NCBI GenBank assembly: GCA_023423065.1
Contig: JAFAGC010000029.1
Span: 1-64,000 of the forward strand
Source of the DNA: Pseudomonadota bacterium
GTDB lineage: Bacteria > Pseudomonadota > Gammaproteobacteria > Steroidobacterales > Steroidobacteraceae
DNA: 64,000 bases
Direction of reading: 5' to 3'
The translations under genes were made by a program, and so were the position numbers. How positions within the stretch are numbered: position 1 is the stretch's first letter; each line of letters opens with the position of its first letter. Shown piece by piece: positions 18,167 to 26,387 of the stretch. The notes below the pieces were generated by a model. The model was given only the letters and a program-made list of their open reading frames with translations, ran no database searches and was not told the origin of the DNA.

Positions 18167-18267
18167 AATGGGGACATTCCTCGTTTACTAGCAAAAAGGG
18201 ACAGAGCTGGATTCGACGTGTGCGGAGGTCTGTCCCCGTTTGCTAGGAAACGAGGAATGTCCCCATT
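18167..18267. repeat. long inverted repeat (39-nt arms) between convergent genes
   Basis: Arms 18167-18205 and 18229-18267 match at 36 of 39 positions. The outer 20 nt (AATGGGGACATTCCTCGTTT) are perfect and the inner part keeps GGGACAGA/TCTGTCCC. The left arm begins right after the DUF924 stop and the right arm ends 7 nt before the stop of the convergent cation-efflux gene. It may terminate both. Its GGGGACA start is shared with the element at 23663. Confidence 0.85.
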
Positions 18268-18274
18268 AATCCCA

Positions 18275-19183
18275 TCAGTCGGTGACGTCGGGCTCGAAGA
18301 AGCACCACTTCACTTCGGGAAAGTTGGCCTTGATCGCGCGTTCGAGCGCGTTGAGATTCGAGATCGCGCTCTCGACGTTCTGACCCGGCGTCATGCGCAC
18401 TTTCACCGCGAGCATCACCTGCGGGCCGAGCTGGAACGTGATCGCGTTGAGCAATTCCTCGATTCCGTTGCTGGATTCGATCTGCTTGCGGATCGCCACC
18501 TGCAGTTCCTCTTCCGCCGAGCGCCCCACGATGAGTCCCTTCATCCGGATCGCGATGAAGATCGACACGATGATCAGCACCACGCCGATCACGATCGAGC
18601 CGAGCGCATCGAACATCGGGTTTCCGGTCGCGGCGGACAGCGATACGAACACGAACGCGAGCGCGAGACCGACCAGCGCCGCGACGTCTTCGCCGAGCAC
18701 GACGACGAGCTCGGCGTTGCGCGTCGAGGCGAGCCAGTCGCGCAGGGATCGCCCCTTGCGCAGCTTCTTGATCTCGCGCAGGCACCCGAACGTGGAGAAA
18801 CTCTCGAGCCCGATCGACACGCCGAGCACGAGCAGCGCGATCCAGGCCTGGTTGAGCGGCTCGGGCTCGTGCAGTTTGTGCCAGCCTTCGTAGATCGAGA
18901 ACATCCCGCCGACGCTGAACAGCATCAGCGCGACGATGAAACTCCAGAAATACGAGATCTTTCCCTGCCCGAGCGGATACTGCGGGCTCGCGGGCCGTTG
19001 CGACTGTCTGAGTCCGATGAACAGCAGCACCTGGTTGCCGCAGTCCGCGAACGAGTGGATGGACTCGGCCAGCATGCTGCCCGAGTTCGTGTAGATCGCG
19101 GCGCCGAGCTTCGAGAGCGCGATGCCGAGGTTCGCGAGGAACGCGTAGAGGATCGCCCGCGCGGAAGAACCGTGATCGGCCAT
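18275..19183 (-). CDS. cation diffusion facilitator (CDF) transporter
   Basis: This 302-residue inner-membrane protein exports divalent metal, most often Zn2+ in this family, by proton antiport. About six helices are followed by a cytoplasmic C-terminal domain. Helix II carries SIHSFADCGNQ (His and Asp ligands). Helix V carries GEDVAALVG, where the usual HxxxD is ExxxD, as in the ZnT9-like branch of CDF proteins. It begins 3 nt after the upstream M16 peptidase gene, so metal export is co-transcribed with two zinc-peptidase-fold proteins. The metal is inferred, not shown. Confidence 0.85.
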   Translation of the reverse strand: MADHGSSARAILYAFLANLGIALSKLGAAIYTNSGSMLAESIHSFADCGNQVLLFIGLRQSQRPASPQYPLGQGKISYFWSFIVALMLFSVGGMFSIYEGWHKLHEPEPLNQAWIALLVLGVSIGLESFSTFGCLREIKKLRKGRSLRDWLASTRNAELVVVLGEDVAALVGLALAFVFVSLSAATGNPMFDALGSIVIGVVLIIVSIFIAIRMKGLIVGRSAEEELQVAIRKQIESSNGIEELLNAITFQLGPQVMLAVKVRMTPGQNVESAISNLNALERAIKANFPEVKWCFFEPDVTD

Positions 19184-19186
19184 CGA

Positions 19187-20623
19187 TCAATTCCCCGCGG
19201 GCGAGAAATCCGGGTGCGAGAGTTTCATCTCGGTCACGGACCCGTATTTCCCGGCGGTCTCGCGAATCTTCGCGGCGTCGCCGATCAGCACGAATACGAG
19301 ATTCGCCGTCGGCGGGAACGCATCCGTGGTCACGGCCTCGGCCTCCTCGAGATCCACCTTTGCGAGCGCCGGTCCGTACCCTTCGATGTAGTCCTTGCCG
19401 AGTCGATAGAACTCGAGATCGGCAAGGGTTGCGGCCCAATGCGCGGCCGTCTCGAGCTGCAACGGAAACTGGCCAAGCACGTAGGCGCGTGAAGACTCGA
19501 GCATTTCCGGCGTGAGCGGCTCGTGCTTGAGCCGGTCGAGCGTTTCGAGCGTGAGGTCGAGCGCCTTGCCGGTGTTGTCGGTCTGCACGAACGAGCGGAT
19601 CGCGAACTCGCCCGGCACGGAGCCGCGCGTGAATCGCGACGAAGCACCGTACGACAGTCCAGACTTGATGCGCAGCTCCGTGTTCAGCATCGACGTGAAA
19701 CGTCCGCCGAACACCGTGTTCACGAGATCGAGCGCCGGCCGGCCGCTGTATTGGCGATCCACGCCGACATTGCCGATCCAGAAATACGTCTGCACGGCGC
19801 CGGGCGCGTCGATGAGCACGACGCGGCGGCCCTCGACGCGCGGCGCCGGCTTCAGCTCCGGTAGTTTGCCCTTCGCCTTCGTCCAACCGCCGAACGCCCT
19901 GGTCAGCGCCTGTTTCATCCACTTCGGATCGAGGTCGCCGGCGAACACCAGCGTCGTGCGGTCCGCGCCGAAGTACTGGCCGAGATACGTCATCACGTCT
20001 TCGTGTTCGATCGTCGCGAGCGACCGCTCGCTGCCGCCCTGCGGCCGGCCGAAGGGATGCGCTCCGAACAACGCGGCGCGTCCGTAGATGCCGACGATCT
20101 GCGAGGGATCGGAATCCTTCGCGGACTTGATGAACTCGATCTCGCGGTCGCGGTAGTCGGAGAGTTCCTCGAAATCCATGCGCGGTCGCATCAGCGCGTC
20201 GGCGATCAGCTCGATCATCAGCGCGCGGTCGCGCGCGAGGAACTGGCCGCCGATCGAAATCGCTTCCGCGCCGGCCGCGGCGTTGAAGCTGCCGCCCACG
20301 CCCTCGACCGCGTCCGCGAACTCGAACGCGTTGCGCTGGCCGGCGCCGCGATCGAGCAGGCCCGCCACCAGCGATGCGACGCCCGGCTTGCCGGACGGAT
20401 CCGCGAGCGCGCCGCCGCGCACGAAGCCGCTGAACGCGATCAGCGGCACTTCCTTGCGCGGGACGAGGATGATGGTGAGGCCGTTGGGCAGCACGAAGCG
20501 CTGGTGCGCGGGCACCTTCACGCCCACCGGCGCGGTGGGCGCCGATGCGGCCTGCGCCGCCGCGAACAGGAACGCGCCCAGCCAGAACGCGAGCAATCGC
20601 ATGGAAAGCGTACGGTGCTTCAT
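19187..20623 (-). CDS. M16 family peptidase-like protein, non-catalytic partner
   Basis: This 478-residue protein has a signal peptide (about 1-25) and the M16 fold: FVLPNGLTIILVPRKEVPLIAF at the start, and a C-terminal M16_C domain containing GLSYGASSRF. The catalytic HXXEH site is missing: the equivalent position reads ASLVAGLLDRG. Such inactive members pair with an active M16 protein to make a working periplasmic protease. Its ATG overlaps the stop of the upstream active M16 gene by 4 nt (ATGA), which indicates translational coupling and a fixed ratio of the two subunits. Confidence 0.9.
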   Translation of the reverse strand: MKHRTLSMRLLAFWLGAFLFAAAQAASAPTAPVGVKVPAHQRFVLPNGLTIILVPRKEVPLIAFSGFVRGGALADPSGKPGVASLVAGLLDRGAGQRNAFEFADAVEGVGGSFNAAAGAEAISIGGQFLARDRALMIELIADALMRPRMDFEELSDYRDREIEFIKSAKDSDPSQIVGIYGRAALFGAHPFGRPQGGSERSLATIEHEDVMTYLGQYFGADRTTLVFAGDLDPKWMKQALTRAFGGWTKAKGKLPELKPAPRVEGRRVVLIDAPGAVQTYFWIGNVGVDRQYSGRPALDLVNTVFGGRFTSMLNTELRIKSGLSYGASSRFTRGSVPGEFAIRSFVQTDNTGKALDLTLETLDRLKHEPLTPEMLESSRAYVLGQFPLQLETAAHWAATLADLEFYRLGKDYIEGYGPALAKVDLEEAEAVTTDAFPPTANLVFVLIGDAAKIRETAGKYGSVTEMKLSHPDFSPAGN

Positions 20624-22026
20624 GGCTGCGCCTCCGCTTCAGCCGCCGCGGGGGCAGGTGCGGGTTCCTCGGTGGTCACCGGCGCCTGCAGGATTCCCAC
20701 CGTGCGGCGGTTCTTCGCGAACACCCGCTTCGCGGCCTCCTGCACTTCCGCCGCCGTCACCCTCTCGTACACCGCGGGCGAGTCGAACAATTTGCGGTAG
20801 TCGCCTTCGAACACTTCGTACGCGCCGAGCAGCGCCGCCTTGCCGTTGATCGTCGCGAGCTGCTTCCAGAATCCCGATGCGTAGAGATTCTTCGCGCGCG
20901 CGAGCTCGGCTTCGGTCACGCCCTTGGCGACGACGTCGGCCAGCGCGGCGTCGAGCGCCTGCTCGACTTCGGCGACGTTGGCGCCTTCGGGCAACGTGAG
21001 GGTGAGCCACGTGAGGCCGGGATCGAAACCCTCCATGTAGTGGCCATCGACTTCGATGGCGAGCTGCTTCTCCTCGACCAGCAGTCGGTTCAGGCGCGAG
21101 GCATTACCCTCGACCAGGATGCTCTGCAGCAGGTTGATGGCCGCGCTGTGCGGATCGTTCGCGGGCGGCGACTTGTAGGCGACGTACAGCAGCGGCGTCT
21201 GCGCGGGCCGTTCGATGAACACGCGCTTCTCGCCGAGCTGCTCGGGCTCCTGGGTGCGCACCGGCGGCGGCGGTTCCTGGCGCGGAATCGGTTCGAGGTA
21301 CTTCTTCGCGAACGCGAACGCCTCGTCCGCGCTCACGTCGCCGACCAGGATCAGCGTGCAGTTGTTGGGTGCGTAGTTCGTCTTGAAGAACGTCTGCAGG
21401 TCCTCGATCGTCCAGCCCTGGATGTCGGAGGGCCAGCCGATCGTCGGGATCTGGTAGGTATGCGCGACGAACGCGGTGGACTGCACCTGCTCCCACAGGA
21501 ATCCCGCGTTGTCGTCTTCGACCGAGAGCCGGCGCTCCGAATACACGACGCCGCGCTCGCTTTCGACGACCTTCGGGTCGAACGACAGGTTCGCGAGCCG
21601 GTCGGATTCGAGGTCGAACGTCAGGTCGAGCGCGCTGCGCGGGATCCAGTTCTGGTACACGGTGACGTCGTCGCTGGTGTAGGCGTTGTTGGAACCGCCC
21701 TGCGCCTCGAGCAGGCGATCGAACTCGCCCGGAGCGCGTTTGCTCGTGCCGTTGAACATCATGTGTTCGAAGAAATGCGCCAGCCCGGTGATGCCGGGCA
21801 CTTCGTTGCGGCTGCCGACGCGCACCCAGTTGTAGAACGCGACGTTGGGAATGTCGCGGTCGCTCCAGACGATGACCTTCATGCCGTTCGCGAGGGTCAT
21901 GGACTTCACCTGGTCCGCGCCTGGAACCCGCGGCGGCGAGGCTGTTTTCGGCGCGGCGGTGGCGAGAGCGGCCAGGCACGAGAGCAGGAGCACACTCAGG
22001 GTGCTCAGGCGGGATGGCTTCGACAT
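20620..22026 (-). CDS. M16 family zinc metallopeptidase, catalytic partner
   Basis: This 468-residue exported peptidase has a signal peptide (about 1-24) and an intact inverted zinc motif HFFEH at 84-88. The third ligand region is ERGVVYSERRLSVED. The M16_C domain follows. I chose the ATG at 22026, which has a GAGG ribosome site and begins the signal peptide, over an upstream in-frame start that adds 35 unlikely residues. It is first in an operon with its inactive partner and the CDF transporter. Bacterial pairs of this kind degrade peptides in the periplasm. The target here is unknown. Confidence 0.92.
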   Translation of the reverse strand: MSKPSRLSTLSVLLLSCLAALATAAPKTASPPRVPGADQVKSMTLANGMKVIVWSDRDIPNVAFYNWVRVGSRNEVPGITGLAHFFEHMMFNGTSKRAPGEFDRLLEAQGGSNNAYTSDDVTVYQNWIPRSALDLTFDLESDRLANLSFDPKVVESERGVVYSERRLSVEDDNAGFLWEQVQSTAFVAHTYQIPTIGWPSDIQGWTIEDLQTFFKTNYAPNNCTLILVGDVSADEAFAFAKKYLEPIPRQEPPPPVRTQEPEQLGEKRVFIERPAQTPLLYVAYKSPPANDPHSAAINLLQSILVEGNASRLNRLLVEEKQLAIEVDGHYMEGFDPGLTWLTLTLPEGANVAEVEQALDAALADVVAKGVTEAELARAKNLYASGFWKQLATINGKAALLGAYEVFEGDYRKLFDSPAVYERVTAAEVQEAAKRVFAKNRRTVGILQAPVTTEEPAPAPAAAEAEAQP

Positions 22027-22076
22027 GCGGCACACCTCGAATTGAGAGGCCGCAACTCTACCTTCTCGGAACGCCC

Positions 22077-22117
22077 AAAAGAAAAGCGCCCCACACGGGG
22101 GGAGTCGTGTGCGGCGC
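22077..22117 (-). terminator. intrinsic terminator on the minus strand
   Basis: GCGCC at 22086-22090 pairs with GGCGC at 22113-22117. CACACG at 22092-22097 pairs with CGTGTG at 22106-22111, leaving one C-C mismatch and an 8-nt loop. On the minus strand the hairpin is followed directly by TTTTCTTTT (22085-22077). It lies upstream of the M16 operon and must serve a transcript from further right. Confidence 0.7.
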
Positions 22118-22203
22118 GAAGAAGCGAACACCGGGGAAGAGTTGTTCGCAGTTCTTTTAGAAGTGAGGGGACTCGCTCGAGACCGCGCGGCCTGCTCGGT
22201 GCC

Positions 22204-22386
22204 TCACCTCGAAACCCTGATGGACTGGATCGCGGTGAGCTGCGCCCGCGCGAGCCGCGCATCGATCGGCGCGAAACTCACGCTGCCTCCGCGGCGTCGC
22301 TTGACCAGCATTCCCGCCAGCACCGGCCGCGTGCTCGCGACACCCTGTGCGTGGGGAAGAATCAGCGTCACTGTCGATTTCGCCAT
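22204..22386 (-). CDS. possible small protein gene
   Basis: A 60-residue frame starts at ATG 22386 (or a GTG one codon earlier) with MAKSTVTLILPHAQGVAST and is rich in Arg and Ala. I recognise no family. In its favour are its place between annotated genes and an intrinsic terminator about 90 nt after its stop on the same strand. Against it are the lack of a strong Shine-Dalgarno and its small size. The terminator may instead belong to a non-coding RNA. Confidence 0.25.
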   Translation of the reverse strand: MAKSTVTLILPHAQGVASTRPVLAGMLVKRRRGGSVSFAPIDARLARAQLTAIQSIRVSR

Positions 22387-22480
22387 CACGGACTGGAGTA
22401 AAGCAACGCCTGTGCCAGCCAGAACATCCTTTTCGGATCAGGTACTTACGAAAGTGGCTGACTCAAGCGGCCCGGCGGAA

Positions 22481-22507
22481 GTGACGCGCAGCGTCACTAT
22501 GTGACGC
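22481..22507. repeat. GTGACGC inverted and direct repeat
   Basis: GTGACGC (22481-22487) and its complement GCGTCAC (22491-22497) are separated by GCA, and a further GTGACGC follows at 22501-22507. The cluster sits between the SPOR gene stop and the small ORF. It could be a protein-binding site or a short hairpin. Confidence 0.4.
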
Positions 22508-22553
22508 GGTCGATGCCCGGAATGTTAGTTGCTGCCGACGTTCTGTCAGGTAG

Positions 22554-23219
22554 TCAGCGCGGGACGATCACGACGCAGGCCTTTTCGGCCGCCTTGAGCC
22601 CACCGCACACCGCGCGTGCCTGCGCTTCGTCGCGTACTTCGGCCTGCAGTCGGTAGATGGGCTTGCCCGAAGCCTCTCCGACCACGACACGCGGACTCAA
22701 TCCATCGAGCGTGCTCGAGGCCGCCGACTGCAGCCTCGTCCATTCCGCGTTGGCGCGCTCGGCCGTTGAAAATGCGCCGAGTTGAACACCGAATCCCGAG
22801 CTTTGAGGGACATCGGCGGGTGGCGTGACGCCCGGTTGGGGAAGATCCGGGCCTGCTCCGGGCGCACCTGGATTGATGCCGCCCACGGCAGGCGCCTGCG
22901 CCGTGGCGAAATTGTCGATGCGCACCCGCGCTTCCGGTGCCCACTTTCCGCCGGGATGCTGCGCGAGGAATTGATGGTAGGCCTCGAGCGTGTCGGTTTC
23001 GGCGGCGGCGCGCCAATCCTTCTCCTCGGCCAGCTGCTGGAGTCGCTCGCGCGCGGCGGCCACCTTCGCACTCTCGGGATGCGCCGAGATGAATTGCGCG
23101 TACGACTCGGCAGTATCCGCGGCCTGCGCCGAACGCCAGTCGCTCTTTTCGCGGCTGCAGCCCGCGGCGAGCACGAGCAGTGGGATTGCGAACACCGTCA
23201 CGAGAGTACGATTGCTCAT
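22554..23219 (-). CDS. SPOR-domain lipoprotein
   Basis: This 221-residue protein has a lipoprotein signal (LAAGC, acylated Cys at 21). Two TPR-like helical motifs follow (WRSAQAADTAESYAQFISAHP and a near copy about 40 residues on). A Pro/Gly-rich linker (about 108-140) comes next. The C-terminal SPOR domain starts at FGVQLGAFSTAERANAEW. SPOR domains bind denuded peptidoglycan at the division septum, so an envelope or cell-division role is likely. It diverges from a bactofilin gene with only 41 bp between the start codons, so the two may share a control region. Confidence 0.85.
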   Translation of the reverse strand: MSNRTLVTVFAIPLLVLAAGCSREKSDWRSAQAADTAESYAQFISAHPESAKVAAARERLQQLAEEKDWRAAAETDTLEAYHQFLAQHPGGKWAPEARVRIDNFATAQAPAVGGINPGAPGAGPDLPQPGVTPPADVPQSSGFGVQLGAFSTAERANAEWTRLQSAASSTLDGLSPRVVVGEASGKPIYRLQAEVRDEAQARAVCGGLKAAEKACVVIVPR

Positions 23220-23260
23220 TGGATTATTGTAAACGCGGTCCCGCCCCCCGGAGTGAAGAC

Positions 23261-23656
23261 ATGAGCGACGAACCCAAACGCAGGCTTGCCGATCGACTGG
23301 GCATGTCGCCGACCGTGATTTCCGAGAGCACGACTGTCGTCGGGGACGTCGAGACGCATGGGCCGCTCATGGTTTCGGGCCACGTACGCGGCAACGGCCG
23401 CATCGGCGGGACGCTCAGTGTCGGGAAGACCGCCCACTGGGAAGGCGACATCGAGGCGCGCCAGGCCGTGCTCGCCGGCAAGGTCACGGGAAGGATCGTG
23501 ATCGAAGACAAGCTCGAGATCAGCTCGAGCGCGGTGATCGTCGGCGAGATCGTCGCGAAGGTGCTGGCGATTGCCAACGGCGCGCGCATCGAGGGCGAAG
23601 TCACCGTCACGAGCGGCAAGCCGATTCTCAAGTTCGAAGAGAAGCGCGCAAGCTGA
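23261..23656 (+). CDS. bactofilin (polymer-forming cytoskeletal protein)
   Basis: This 131-residue protein is a bactofilin. It has a short charged N-terminal tail followed by the beta-helix domain with its regular six-residue pattern of glycine and hydrophobic positions (VVGDVETHGPLMVSGHVRGN, then further repeats to IEGEVTVTSGKP). Bactofilins polymerise without nucleotide and organise cell-wall growth, stalks or polarity. I chose the ATG at 23261, which has GGAGTGAAG upstream; an earlier in-frame start would run into the divergent gene. Its place opposite an SPOR lipoprotein fits a cell-envelope role. Confidence 0.9.
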   Translation: MSDEPKRRLADRLGMSPTVISESTTVVGDVETHGPLMVSGHVRGNGRIGGTLSVGKTAHWEGDIEARQAVLAGKVTGRIVIEDKLEISSSAVIVGEIVAKVLAIANGARIEGEVTVTSGKPILKFEEKRAS

Positions 23657-23662
23657 GAAATC

Positions 23663-23750
23663 GGGGACAGATCTATTTATTGACGATATCGAGGGTGGCA
23701 GTCCGGCACGTAGTCGCTGCTCGATATCGTCAATAAATAGATCTGTCCCC
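23663..23750. repeat. perfect 31-bp inverted repeat between convergent genes
   Basis: Arms 23663-23693 and 23720-23750 are perfect 31-nt complements starting GGGGACAGATCTATTTATTG, with a 26-nt GC-rich spacer. The element fills the gap between the bactofilin stop and the stop of the convergent sugar-dehydrogenase gene. The arms are much richer in A+T than the surroundings. Perfect conservation suggests recent insertion or selection for the hairpin. Confidence 0.9.
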
Positions 23751-23752
23751 AA

Positions 23753-26320
23753 TCAGTTGCAGGACGTCAGGGAGTTCACCCAGCTCGTCAGTAGTTGCAC
23801 GCCGTCGGTGTCGACCGTGTGTTTCGACAGCGGCGGCATCGCGTCGGCGCCGGTGCGGTTCACGCGGGCCACCACGATTGAACGCGCCGCGGATCCGGGC
23901 GCGATGAGCCGCGGATCGGTGATGCCGAGCGTGCCGAGCTGCGGATTCTCGTTACAGGTATTCGTCGCAGAAAGCGCGGTGGTGAAGCGCAGGTCGATGT
24001 CCGACGGCGTGGGTCCGCCGGGCTGGTGGCAGTTGGCGCAATTCGTATGTAGATAGGCCCGCGCGCGCGCGCCGAGCGCGGCGCCGCCGAAAGGATCGGG
24101 AATCACGGGCAATTGCGCCGCTGGCTGAGCCAGCGGTGGCGTCAGCATGTCGATCGCCTCGAGCGTGTCGAGCTGGTTCGCGGTGCGCCCGGTGGCCGGA
24201 TACAGCAGGTTTCCGTTGAGCTGCCCGATCTCGAGCCCGAGCGACCGGCCCGCGGCCGCGGTGTGGCACTGCAGGCATTGCTCCTCGCTCGGGAACTGCC
24301 AGGCCTGTCCCGCGACCTGCACCGTCTTGCCGCCGCTCACCCGGGTCGCCTCCGTCGCGCCCGCGTTCCACTCATAGGTGTAGCCGGCCCAGTTGCCGTT
24401 GTTGTGCCGCATGAACAGCCGCGTCTCGACGAGCTGCGTGCCGATGCGGAAATTCTTCATCAGCACGCTGCCGGCCGGCAGGTCGAAGTCGTTGTCCGAA
24501 TCGATCGAAATCCGCGACGCATCCGGCAACGCGAGCCACCGGCTCTTCGCGGCACCGTCCGAGTAGAAAGGCGCGTTCGGCGCGTACGGGATGAGGCCCG
24601 AGGCCGGCTGCGTCGGATTGGACGGGTTCACGCAGCCGGTCTGCGACAGCAGGTTCGGCATCTCGCGCCCGGCGGTGCTTCCCCTGACGAGCCGGTGCAG
24701 CGTGCCGCCGTAATGCACCACGTACACCTCGCCCGCCGAGTCCTGGCCGAACGCGGAGATCTGCAGGCCCGTGGAAAGTCCGGCGGCCATCGTCATCGTC
24801 GGCGACGTGTCGCGCGCGATGTGCCACAACGCGCCCGATCCGAAGTCGCCGAACACGTAGCGTCCTGCGAGCTCCGGAATGGCGCCGCCCCGGTACACGA
24901 CACCGCCCGTGATCGAAAAGCCGCGCGTGTGGTCGTATTCGGCCACGGGCTCGATCGAGCTGCCGATGTTCGGACCGCAGCTCGCCGCGGTGTGATTGTC
25001 GTAGACGTGCGCGCCCTCGCGGCAGCGCCAGCCGTAGTTGCCACCGCGCGTGACGAGGTCGACTTCCTCGTACGTGCCCTGCCCGACGTCGCCCAGCCAC
25101 AACTCGCCGCTGTCGCGATCGAAGCTCCAGCGCCATGGATTGCGGAATCCGAACGCCCAGATCTCGGGACAGGTCGCCGAGCTGCTCGTGCCGTCGACGT
25201 TGCAACGCCCGCCGCCGGCGTATGGATTGTCCGGCGGAATCGAGTAGGTAGTCGTCGCGTTCGCCGCCGAGATGTCGATGCGCAGCATCTTGCCGAGCAA
25301 CGTGCGCAGGTTCTGGCCGTTGCCGATCGAGCCGAAGGGGTCGCCACCGTTTCCGCCGTCGCCGATGCCGATGTACAGGAATCCGTCGGGACCGAAGGCG
25401 ATGTTGCCGCCGTTGTGGTTGCCGGCGGGATCGTCGACGTCGAACAGCACGAATTCGGGCGTGTTCGGAATCGTCTGTCCGCCGTCGGCGCTGCGGAACT
25501 GCGCGACGCGGTCGACCAGCCCCAGCGTCGGATGCGTCGCGGTGTAGAAGAGATATACGCGCGGATCCGTCGGGTAGTCTGGATGAAACGCGATGCCGAG
25601 CAGGCCGCGCTCGTCGTTCGCATTGGTCGGCGAATAGGACATGAGCGCGGAGATGTCGACGAACTGCCGCGTGGTCGACACGCCCTGAGTGTTATCGAAC
25701 ACGCGCACGATGCCGGTCTTCTGCGCGACGTACCAGCGGTCGGTACGCGTCGGCTCCTGCAGCATCGCGATCGGCACGGAGAACGACAGGTTCGGAAACG
25801 CGCGTTCGACCGCGAGCGGGAATGCGGAGCGCGACGCATCGCCCGCGAGGCAGGTCGCGTTGGCCGGACGCTCGTCGAGCCCGCCCGTCGGGGGCGGACC
25901 CGGGTCGGTCGTATCGGGAGTCGTGACGCTCACGGCGGCCGACAAAGGAGATTCGTTCGGCGGAGTCGCGCCGTCGAAAGCACGCACGGCGTAGGTGTAC
26001 GTGGTGTTCGCGACGACGGTGTCGTCGGTGTAGGTCGTCGCGGTGACGGTGGCGAGCGGCGCGGCGTCGCCGTTGCGGTGGACGCGATATCCCGCGACTC
26101 CGGTTCCCCCGGTATCGGTCGACGCGGTCCAGGTGACGACGACCCGCGTCGGGCCCGAAGCGGTGGCGCTCACGCCGCCGGGCACCGTGGGCGCCGTGGT
26201 GTCCACCACCGGCGGCGGCGGATTGGGTTCGCTGTCCGCGCCGCCGCTGCAGCCGGCGAGCCCGGCGATCGAACCCAGGGCCACGGCCTGCGCGATGAAC
26301 ATGACCAGCAAACGTGGCAT
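23753..26320 (-). CDS. lipoprotein with FN3, PQQ-type sugar dehydrogenase and dihaem cytochrome-like domains
   Basis: This 855-residue protein starts with a lipoprotein signal (LAGC, Cys24). A fibronectin type III domain follows (about 42-135). Next is a six-bladed propeller of the glucose/sorbosone dehydrogenase type (about 165-550), with ERGLLGIAFHPDY, GNHNGGNIAFGPDGFLYIG and the FGFRNPWRWSFD motif. The C-terminal part has two CXXCH haem sites (CLQCHTA and CANCHQP). The propeller family oxidises sugars with PQQ, and the haems could pass electrons to the respiratory chain. Substrate and cofactor are inferred. The gene stands alone, with a GGAGG ribosome site. Confidence 0.85.
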   Translation of the reverse strand: MPRLLVMFIAQAVALGSIAGLAGCSGGADSEPNPPPPVVDTTAPTVPGGVSATASGPTRVVVTWTASTDTGGTGVAGYRVHRNGDAAPLATVTATTYTDDTVVANTTYTYAVRAFDGATPPNESPLSAAVSVTTPDTTDPGPPPTGGLDERPANATCLAGDASRSAFPLAVERAFPNLSFSVPIAMLQEPTRTDRWYVAQKTGIVRVFDNTQGVSTTRQFVDISALMSYSPTNANDERGLLGIAFHPDYPTDPRVYLFYTATHPTLGLVDRVAQFRSADGGQTIPNTPEFVLFDVDDPAGNHNGGNIAFGPDGFLYIGIGDGGNGGDPFGSIGNGQNLRTLLGKMLRIDISAANATTTYSIPPDNPYAGGGRCNVDGTSSSATCPEIWAFGFRNPWRWSFDRDSGELWLGDVGQGTYEEVDLVTRGGNYGWRCREGAHVYDNHTAASCGPNIGSSIEPVAEYDHTRGFSITGGVVYRGGAIPELAGRYVFGDFGSGALWHIARDTSPTMTMAAGLSTGLQISAFGQDSAGEVYVVHYGGTLHRLVRGSTAGREMPNLLSQTGCVNPSNPTQPASGLIPYAPNAPFYSDGAAKSRWLALPDASRISIDSDNDFDLPAGSVLMKNFRIGTQLVETRLFMRHNNGNWAGYTYEWNAGATEATRVSGGKTVQVAGQAWQFPSEEQCLQCHTAAAGRSLGLEIGQLNGNLLYPATGRTANQLDTLEAIDMLTPPLAQPAAQLPVIPDPFGGAALGARARAYLHTNCANCHQPGGPTPSDIDLRFTTALSATNTCNENPQLGTLGITDPRLIAPGSAARSIVVARVNRTGADAMPPLSKHTVDTDGVQLLTSWVNSLTSCN

Positions 26321-26387
26321 CGAGGGACCTCCGCGCGGCCCGGGTTCGTTTCGAGGTTGTTAGCTCAGCATACCCGCGCGGGCCTGC

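Larger units (their letters stand above)
22027..22553. other. 527-bp stretch with a terminator, hairpins and a small ORF
   Basis: No established gene is visible between the M16 and SPOR genes. The stretch holds a minus-strand intrinsic terminator (22077-22117), a second hairpin (22124-22130 with 22143-22149, GCGAACA/TGTTCGC) and a 60-codon minus-strand ORF. It also holds three copies of GTGACGC or its complement at 22481-22507. The terminator implies a transcript that ends before the M16 promoter region. Confidence 0.5.

Noticed and set aside
20545..22401. Long plus-strand frame opposite the M16 genes
   Set aside because: The minus strand encodes two proteins with clear M16 features, and the plus frame has antisense composition.
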